Assembly (NCBI GenBank): GCA_030528765.1
Contig: JAUMYD010000004.1
Span: 1-27,551, forward strand
DNA: 27,551 nucleotides
From: Bacillota bacterium
GTDB lineage: Bacteria; Bacillota; Dehalobacteriia; UBA4068
Reading direction: 5' to 3'
Positions within the stretch are counted from its first letter, which is position 1. The number at the start of each line of letters is the position of its first letter. This document shows, piece after piece, positions 22,226-27,551 of this stretch. Made by a program: the position numbers and the translations under genes. Below the pieces are notes generated by a model. The model was not told the origin of the DNA. It searched no databases and worked only from the letters and a program-made list of their open reading frames with translations.

Positions 22226-23356
22226 TTATAGCACTCTTTTTGCTATTTTTTTTAAATGAGCTTCATATAATCCTGCCAAAGACAAAAGATAAAGCTCTTC
22301 CTGTGATTCAGATCCCTCTAGTTCGACATAAGGAGAGATATAGTCTATCAAACAAGGCACCCATATCATATCTTCAGTTGAACCTTCAAATATGTTACTT
22401 GCAAGCACACCCAATCCCTTATTAACAGAATGTTTTTCAGTATGCAGCAGTCTTTCCATTTCTTCAAATGTCGATATTTCTTCGTGGGTCATGTTTTGCA
22501 AACACTCAAAAAGCTCTTCGATAGCTGGATAAAGATACTCTCGAAATTTCTTCACCAAAGTAGCGTTTGCGGAATTTGTAATTTGTGTTCCAAAAATCAA
22601 CCTTAATTCTTTAATAACAGGGTTATAAGCAGAATTAAAATCTTCACCATAACGTCTTTTATTCTCTTCGGCTAGAATATCTAATTGAGCACATGCATCG
22701 CTAGTACGTTGAATTTCGATATCGCGTAGTCTTTGACCCTCATCTTCCTCCATTTCATCTATTCTTTGAATCAAGGTTTCCAGATAAGAATAATTTCGGT
22801 TTAAAAACTTGTTTAATTCATCAAAATAAATATCAAATCGGATTGGCTCCTCATTAGGGTTGCTGCTATAGAGGAAAACCCCATAATCACCATTGCCACA
22901 GACTGGATCTGAGTAACTAGCAAAACGTCTCTCCTTCTGTTTTTTGTTCTTAAAATAATCATTTAAGTTCACGGGATGAGCACCAAAACAGGCTCGAATT
23001 AATTTAAAATAATCATTATCATCCTTACAATAATAGTTATATTTAAAAATTTCCGTAACCCCATCAAAAACAACTTCATCAGCCACAAAAACCCTATGCA
23101 GTTGTTTTACTGATTCAAAAATCATATCAATCAATGAAATATACATATAAATTTCAATACTAGAAAAATGGTTGTTTTGAATATTATCCGGTCTAGAGCG
23201 ATTTTGTAAATAAGATACAGCGACCGATATCCAATCCATTGCAGAGCAAATACAGTTCCAATGATTCTTTCCTTGGTTAGAGATATATTTATTATACACA
23301 AAATCGTGTTGATTTACTCTTTCCCGGAAATCAACAATTATTTGATCTGTTATCAT
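22226..23356 (-). CDS. AT-rich singleton of unknown function, candidate HEPN-like protein
   Basis: This 376-residue predicted soluble, helix-rich protein belongs to no family I can name with confidence. Residues 120-130 read IRACFGAHPVN, giving Arg121-x5-His127. This fits the R-x4-6-H motif of HEPN ribonucleases, placed after a long helix. A charged coiled-coil stretch (about 190-235) and a conserved-looking C-terminus follow. The start is ATG 23356 with GGGGAGG six bases upstream; the frame extends 21 codons further with no site. Base use is plainly AT-richer than all neighbours (many ATA, AAT, TTT and TTA codons), suggesting horizontal gain. HEPN proteins are common toxins and antiviral effectors, but no antitoxin or partner gene lies beside it. 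Function remains unknown. Confidence 0.7.
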   Translation of the reverse strand: MITDQIIVDFRERVNQHDFVYNKYISNQGKNHWNCICSAMDWISVAVSYLQNRSRPDNIQNNHFSSIEIYMYISLIDMIFESVKQLHRVFVADEVVFDGVTEIFKYNYYCKDDNDYFKLIRACFGAHPVNLNDYFKNKKQKERRFASYSDPVCGNGDYGVFLYSSNPNEEPIRFDIYFDELNKFLNRNYSYLETLIQRIDEMEEDEGQRLRDIEIQRTSDACAQLDILAEENKRRYGEDFNSAYNPVIKELRLIFGTQITNSANATLVKKFREYLYPAIEELFECLQNMTHEEISTFEEMERLLHTEKHSVNKGLGVLASNIFEGSTEDMIWVPCLIDYISPYVELEGSESQEELYLLSLAGLYEAHLKKIAKRVL

Positions 23357-23399
23357 TAAATCCTCCCCATCAAAAAAAACCATATCTATTTCAATCTTT

Positions 23400-23427
23400 A
23401 TTATAACACAATCCCCCACCCCACAAA
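23400..23427 (-). promoter_or_regulatory. Possible promoter of AT-rich singleton
   Basis: On the minus strand TATAAT (23405-23400) lies about 44 bases before the ATG. The -35 candidate TTTGTG (23427-23422, 16-base spacer) abuts the glyA terminator stem. Confidence 0.45.
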
Positions 23428-23460
23428 GAGAGGGAGAAGCTTACGCTTCTCCCTCTTTTC
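23428..23460. terminator. Terminator of glyA, symmetric hairpin
   Basis: The stem AGAGGGAGAAGC (23429-23440) pairs with GCTTCTCCCTCT (23445-23456) with a 4-base loop. It lies about 45 bases after the glyA stop. The longer T-run (TTTTC) is on the plus strand, while the minus side has CTTTGTG. It separates glyA from the AT-rich gene. Confidence 0.75.
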
Positions 23461-23501
23461 TCATATCATCTCAAAATCTTAGCTTATCCCCGGATAAAGG
23501 C

Positions 23502-24734
23502 TTAGTCCTCATACATGGGGAAACGGGCGGTCAGGCCATCCACGATCTCCTTGGCCTTGGCAGCTTCGCCCTTCAGGCAGAGGCTGATGGCTTCCGCAGT
23601 CTGGCGGATCTCCTCTTCCTTGAAGCCGCGGGTGGTGATGGCAGCAGTACCCAGACGAAGGCCGCTGGTGATGCCGGGTTTTTCAGGATCGAAGGGGATG
23701 GCGTTCTTGTTGCAGGTGATGCCCACTTCGTCCAGCATATTCTCCGCCACCTTGCCGGTGAGGCCGAAGGGACGTACATCCACCAGAACCAGGTGGTTAT
23801 CCGTGCCGCCGGAGACCAGGCGCAGACCATTGGCGATCAGGACTTCCGCCATGACCCGCATATTGGTGACGACCTGCTGGATATAGGCCTTGAATTCGGG
23901 CTTCAGCGCTTCGCCGTAAGCAACAGCCTTCGCTGCGATGACGTGCATCAGCGGGCCGCCCTGCAGGCCGGGGAATACCGCTTTATCAATGGCTTTGGCA
24001 TATTCTTCCTTGCATATGATCATGCCGCCGCGGGGGCCGCGCAGAGTCTTATGGGTGGTGCTGGTGACCACATCGCAATAAGGAACCGGGGACATATGCT
24101 CACCCGCTGCCACGAGACCAGCGATATGCGCCATATCCGTCATAAGCAGTGCGCCGCAGGCATCTGCGATCTCACGGAATTTGGCGAAATCCAGCTTACG
24201 GGGATAGGCAGAAGCGCCGGCAACGATCAGTTTCGGCTTCACTTCCATAGCCTGTGCCATCAGCTTGTCATAATCGATAACTTCCGTATCCGGCTCCACG
24301 CCGTAGCTGACGAAATTATACTGCTTGCCGGAAAAATTCACCGGGGAACCATGGGTCAGATGGCCACCGTGGGCCAGGGACATGCCCAGAATGGTATCCC
24401 CCAGCTCCACCAGTGCAAAGTATGCAGCCATATTGGCCTGTGCGCCGCTGTGGGGCTGTACGTTTACATGCTCGCAGCCAAAGAGCTTCTTGGCGCGTTC
24501 CCGAGCCAGGTCCTCTGCCATATCCACATATTCGCAGCCGCCGTAATAGCGTTTGCCGGGATAACCTTCGGCATATTTATTGGTCAACACAGATCCCTGC
24601 GTGGCCATAACTGCTTTGGAAGTGAAATTTTCGGAAGCGATCAGCTCAATCTTATCAGCCTGACGCTTCTTTTCCTTCAGGACGATCTCCGCGAGTTCCG
24701 GATCAGCAGCAGACAGATACTTAAAATCAAACAT
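23502..24734 (-). CDS. glyA: Serine hydroxymethyltransferase
   Basis: This 410-residue PLP enzyme interconverts serine and glycine with tetrahydrofolate, the main source of one-carbon units. The PLP lysine is Lys229 in VVTSTTHKTLRGPRGG. Other family marks are LIASENFTSKAVM near the N-terminus, YAEGYPGKRYYGGCEYVD and AHIAGLVAAGEHMSP. AGGAGG precedes the ATG at 24734. It follows the aldolase gene by 53 AT-rich bases without a terminator. It is probably expressed with gpmI and the aldolase, although a promoter in the AT-rich gap cannot be excluded. Confidence 0.97.
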   Translation of the reverse strand: MFDFKYLSAADPELAEIVLKEKKRQADKIELIASENFTSKAVMATQGSVLTNKYAEGYPGKRYYGGCEYVDMAEDLARERAKKLFGCEHVNVQPHSGAQANMAAYFALVELGDTILGMSLAHGGHLTHGSPVNFSGKQYNFVSYGVEPDTEVIDYDKLMAQAMEVKPKLIVAGASAYPRKLDFAKFREIADACGALLMTDMAHIAGLVAAGEHMSPVPYCDVVTSTTHKTLRGPRGGMIICKEEYAKAIDKAVFPGLQGGPLMHVIAAKAVAYGEALKPEFKAYIQQVVTNMRVMAEVLIANGLRLVSGGTDNHLVLVDVRPFGLTGKVAENMLDEVGITCNKNAIPFDPEKPGITSGLRLGTAAITTRGFKEEEIRQTAEAISLCLKGEAAKAKEIVDGLTARFPMYED

Positions 24735-24787
24735 GGTAAAACCTCCTTTTTTAACGCTGTTTTTAAATGTTTATAAAAATAAATTTA

Positions 24788-25396
24788 TCAAAAATATTCG
24801 CAGCGGTCAGCAGGCCGCCTTCCCTCCAGCATATAAGCCAGCTGAGCGGTCTGTTCCATCAGCTCCGCGGTATAATAGGCTTCCTCTGCACCAGCACCCA
24901 GGACCACTGCACCGTGGCCTGCCAGCAGCAGAGCCTTGCACTCCGGCACAGCCTGCAATGCGTGCAGAATCCTCTCCACCAGTTCAGGCGTTCCCGGCTC
25001 CGCATAGCCTGCCAGCGGCGTCCGCCCCAGCAAAATCCGGGAGACAGAGGTGGGCAGGGGCAGCTCTTCTCCCCGCAATGCCCAGTATGTGCAATATGTG
25101 GCATGGGTATGATAGACGCAGCTCACTTCCGGCCGCGCCTGATAAATGGCAGCATGAAAGCCTGTCTCGATGGAGGGACGAAAGCCCTCTGCCCCTTCCA
25201 GCAATCGGCCTTCTCCATCCACCAGAAGGATGTCCTCTGGCTCCATGCTCCGCAGAGAAACGCCGCTGCGAGTGATCAGCAGCCCTTCCGGGCAGTGGCA
25301 GCTGATATTCCCGCCGGTTCCCGTGAAAAGACCCCGCTCATAGCCCAAACGGCCGAATTCGATGATTTCCTCTCTTTTCTTTTGTAAGCTGTCCAT
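24788..25396 (-). CDS. Class II aldolase/adducin-family protein
   Basis: This 202-residue zinc-dependent aldolase-type protein is of the fuculose-phosphate aldolase / methylthioribulose-phosphate dehydratase group. Zinc ligands are His96 and His98 in VYHTHATYC and His161 in LLAGHGAVVLG. The acidic catalytic residue is Glu77 in SIETGFHA. GLFTGTGGNISC near the N-terminus is the phosphate-binding loop. The start is ATG 25396 with AAGGGA about eight bases upstream; a TTG at 25414 is less likely. It lies 30 bases after gpmI. The substrate cannot be told: L-fuculose-1-P, ribulose-P or a methylthio sugar are all possible. The DHAP-forming activity typical of these enzymes would suit its glycolytic neighbour. 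Confidence 0.88.
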   Translation of the reverse strand: MDSLQKKREEIIEFGRLGYERGLFTGTGGNISCHCPEGLLITRSGVSLRSMEPEDILLVDGEGRLLEGAEGFRPSIETGFHAAIYQARPEVSCVYHTHATYCTYWALRGEELPLPTSVSRILLGRTPLAGYAEPGTPELVERILHALQAVPECKALLLAGHGAVVLGAGAEEAYYTAELMEQTAQLAYMLEGRRPADRCEYF

Positions 25397-25426
25397 TGCA
25401 TCTTCCCTTTTCAAAGAAATACGAAA

Positions 25427-26959
25427 TCATGCGAGGCAGAGCAGGCTATGCCCCGTCATTTCTTCCGGCTGCGGCAGTCCCATCAGCTCCAGCATGGTGG
25501 GGGCAATGTCCTCCAGGCGGCCATCCTGCAGGGAGACGCATTCTTCCCCACCGATGAGGATAAAGGGTACCCGATTCACAGAATGGGCTGTAAAAGGGCT
25601 GTCCCCCTCCAGCATCTGCTCGCTGTTGCCGTGATCCGCAGTGAGAAGCATTTTCCCGCCCAGGGAAAGCACCGTCTCCACCACGCGGCCGATGCAGAGA
25701 TCCACCGTTTCCACAGCCTTGATGGCAGCAGGCAGCACACCGGTATGACCTACCATATCCGGGTTGGCAAAATTCAGGATCACCGCATCGTATTTGCCGG
25801 ATTGCAGACGTTCGATCACCGCATCACAGACCTGGGGCGCACTCATTTCCGGCTGCAGATCATAGGTTGCCACCTTCGGGGAAGGAATCAGCACCCGATC
25901 TTCATTGGGAAGTGTCTCTTCCTCACCCCCATTGAAGAAGAAGGTCACATGGGCGTATTTTTCCGTTTCTGCGATGCGCAGCTGACAAAGACCATTTTCT
26001 GCCAGCACCTGCCCAAAGGTATTCACCAGACGGCGGGGCGGGTAAGCGATATGCACATGCTTCAGACCCTCATCGTACTGGGTCATGGTAACATAATAGG
26101 TTTTGGGGTAGTCCCCTTCCCGGTCAAAATCCTTAAATTCCGGATCCGTCAGCGCATAGCTCAGCTCCCGGGGACGATCAGAACGGAAATTAAAGAAAAC
26201 CACACTGTCCCCATCCTGAATGGTAGCCAGAGGCTGCTCCCCATCACAAATCACGATGGGCTCGATGAATTCATCTGACACGCCCGCAGCGTAGGAAGCC
26301 TCAATGGCCGGCAGCGCCTCTGCTACCTTCTGGCCCTGGCCAAACACATAGCTCCGATAAGCCTTCTGCACACGCTCCCAGCGCTTATCCCGATCCATAG
26401 CATGGAAACGACCCATGACCGTGGCAACACGCCCCAGGCCGAATTCCCGGCAATATTCTTCTACCTCTTTCACAAAGCCCAGGCCGCTATGGGGATCCGT
26501 ATCCCGGCCATCGGTGATGCAGTGGATATAAACCTTCTCCAGCTTTTGTTCCTTGGCCATTTGCAGCAACGCACGGATATGCTTCATGTGGCTGTGAACG
26601 CCACCATCCGAGACCAAGCCCAGAAGATGCAGAGCATGGCCCTGGCGAGCATTTTCCATGGCAGCGCAAAGCACTTCATTCCGGAAGAAAGAACCTTCAT
26701 CAATCTCCTTATTCAGCAAAGTCAGCTCCTGATAAACGACCCGGCCGGCGCCCATATTCATATGGCCCACCTCGCTGTTACCCATCTGCCCATCCGGCAG
26801 GCCCACATCCAGGCCGCTGGCGCCCAGGCTGCTATGGGGGCATCTGGACCAGAGCCGGTCAAAATTGGGGGTATTCCCCAAACAGATAGCATTTCCCGGC
26901 CCGGCAGGCGCCAGACCCCAGCCATCCAGAATCATCAGCAATAAGGGTTTTTTATTCAT
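25427..26959 (-). CDS. gpmI: 2,3-bisphosphoglycerate-independent phosphoglycerate mutase
   Basis: This 510-residue manganese enzyme interconverts 3- and 2-phosphoglycerate. It starts MNKKPLLLMILDGWGLAP, with metal Asp12. The phosphoserine is Ser62 in GQMGNSEVGHMNMGAGR. Other marks are HCITDGRDTDP, the arginine site NFRSDRPRELS, NFANPDMVGHTG and TADHGNSEQM. GAGGT lies about eight bases before the ATG. It is first in the gpmI-aldolase-glyA unit, with a promoter near 27090 and a leader of about 120 bases. Confidence 0.97.
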   Translation of the reverse strand: MNKKPLLLMILDGWGLAPAGPGNAICLGNTPNFDRLWSRCPHSSLGASGLDVGLPDGQMGNSEVGHMNMGAGRVVYQELTLLNKEIDEGSFFRNEVLCAAMENARQGHALHLLGLVSDGGVHSHMKHIRALLQMAKEQKLEKVYIHCITDGRDTDPHSGLGFVKEVEEYCREFGLGRVATVMGRFHAMDRDKRWERVQKAYRSYVFGQGQKVAEALPAIEASYAAGVSDEFIEPIVICDGEQPLATIQDGDSVVFFNFRSDRPRELSYALTDPEFKDFDREGDYPKTYYVTMTQYDEGLKHVHIAYPPRRLVNTFGQVLAENGLCQLRIAETEKYAHVTFFFNGGEEETLPNEDRVLIPSPKVATYDLQPEMSAPQVCDAVIERLQSGKYDAVILNFANPDMVGHTGVLPAAIKAVETVDLCIGRVVETVLSLGGKMLLTADHGNSEQMLEGDSPFTAHSVNRVPFILIGGEECVSLQDGRLEDIAPTMLELMGLPQPEEMTGHSLLCLA

Positions 26960-27078
26960 TCTGCTTACCTCATATTTTCATGCGGCAAAAGGAAAGCCGC
27001 TGGAATTATTTGCGAATAAAACAAGTTTCACCCAAAAAATTTTTCCGAAAGAAGGGAAAGAGGGTGCGTATCAATTTT

Positions 27079-27107
27079 AGTATACACCATCCTCAGCGCT
27101 TTGTCGA
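27079..27107 (-). promoter_or_regulatory. Promoter of gpmI unit
   Basis: On the minus strand TCGACA (27107-27102), 17 bases, TATACT (27084-27079). The leader to gpmI contains a small stem GCGGC/GCCGC shortly before the ribosome site. The rest of 26960-27159 holds no gene. Confidence 0.7.
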
Positions 27108-27159
27108 GATATCGAAGGATAAAAGATACCCATAAAGCAGGCTCTTTATCGGGTGGAAA

Positions 27160-27195
27160 CAATAAGAAAGCGCCCCCGGAAAAAGCGGGGGCGCT
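27160..27195 (-). terminator. Terminator of PEP carboxykinase gene
   Basis: The stem AGCGCCCCCG (27169-27178) pairs with CGGGGGCGCT (27186-27195) and is followed on the minus strand by TTCTTATTGTTT. A strong intrinsic terminator about 27 bases past the stop. Confidence 0.9.
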
Positions 27196-27221
27196 GAATC
27201 CATATCTCTGCTTTGGAAAAC

Positions 27222-27551
27222 TTATTTTTTGAGGCGTGCTTCCATGGCGTCCACTTCGTCCAGCAATTCCTTGGGCATGGTATCGCCGATCTTGGCATAG
27301 AATTCGCGGATGCTGGCTACATCTTCCAGCCAGTAATCGTTTTCTACGGAAAGGATCCCTTTCAGATCTTCCAGACCAAACTTGTGGCCTTCTTTAATGG
27401 TGTAATCCATGCCTTCCAGATTGATATCCTCTGCCTTGGGAACGAAGCCGATGGCGGTTTCATCAGCTTCTACCTGGCCTTCGCAGCGTTTGAGGATCCA
27501 TTCCAGAACGCGGAAGTTATCGCCGAAGCCGGGCCAGAGGAAGTGGCCTTC
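27222..27551 (-). CDS. pckG: Phosphoenolpyruvate carboxykinase (GTP), C-terminal part
   Basis: The last 109 residues of a GTP-dependent PEPCK, which converts oxaloacetate and GTP to PEP, CO2 and GDP. The visible part begins EGHFLWPGFGDNFRVLEWIL, a hallmark of the GTP type near the nucleotide site. The usual C-terminal helices follow, ending EVDAMEARLKK. The gene runs off the window edge and its start is not seen. Its own terminator separates it from gpmI. Together with gpmI it suggests gluconeogenic or anaplerotic carbon flow. Confidence 0.93.
   Translation of the reverse strand, partial: EGHFLWPGFGDNFRVLEWILKRCEGQVEADETAIGFVPKAEDINLEGMDYTIKEGHKFGLEDLKGILSVENDYWLEDVASIREFYAKIGDTMPKELLDEVDAMEARLKK

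Noticed and set aside
1..27551. CRISPR array, tRNA or rRNA genes
   Set aside because: No regularly spaced direct repeats, and no tRNA cloverleaf or rRNA-like sequence, were recognised on either strand.

Overview
This 27.5 kb window is a chromosomal segment of an anaerobic Firmicute. Several genes point that way: a three-gene NAD-linked [FeFe] hydrogenase operon; a c-di-AMP cyclase / CdaR / GlmM / GlmS cluster; a GTP-type PEP carboxykinase; DUF881 proteins; AGGAGG ribosome binding sites; and sigma-A-like promoters. Genus is not determined. A Clostridia or Negativicutes member would fit. No rRNA, tRNA or CRISPR array was seen.

Layout. 1-421 (+) is a decayed mobile-element remnant: an IS3-type OrfA N-terminus joined to a serine-recombinase C-terminus. 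560-4750 (-) is the hydrogenase operon hydC-hydB-hydA, with a promoter near 5000 and a long leader. 5368-6270 (-) is a LysR regulator, with a small TSCPD-domain gene diverging from it (6581-6853, +). That gene overlaps tail to tail with a sodium:neurotransmitter-type symporter (6850-8262, -), and the symporter in turn diverges from a TetR regulator (8405-9076, +). Glutamine synthetase (9297-10727, +) is a single-gene unit with its own promoter and terminator.

11034-18237 (-) is one long cluster, cdaA-cdaR-FAD dehydrogenase-glmM-glmS. It couples c-di-AMP synthesis to production of glucosamine-6-P and glucosamine-1-P for the cell wall. Facing away from cdaA are two consecutive DUF881 membrane proteins and an orphan FeoA-like protein (18511-20393, +). 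A DMT permease and a small membrane-anchored unknown follow (20584-22114, +).

22226-23356 (-) is an AT-rich single gene of unknown function, unlike its GC-richer neighbours. It carries an R-x5-H motif compatible with a HEPN ribonuclease and is the best candidate here for an undescribed function. The window ends with gpmI, a class II aldolase and glyA (26959-23502, -), and the C-terminus of a GTP-PEPCK (27222-27551, -). These genes link lower glycolysis, gluconeogenesis and serine/glycine one-carbon metabolism.

Most of the window is conserved housekeeping and energy metabolism. The points that merit checking are the chimeric recombinase remnant, the variant H-cluster motif, the palindrome inside the hydrogenase promoter, the twin DUF881/FeoA unit facing cdaA, and the AT-rich singleton.
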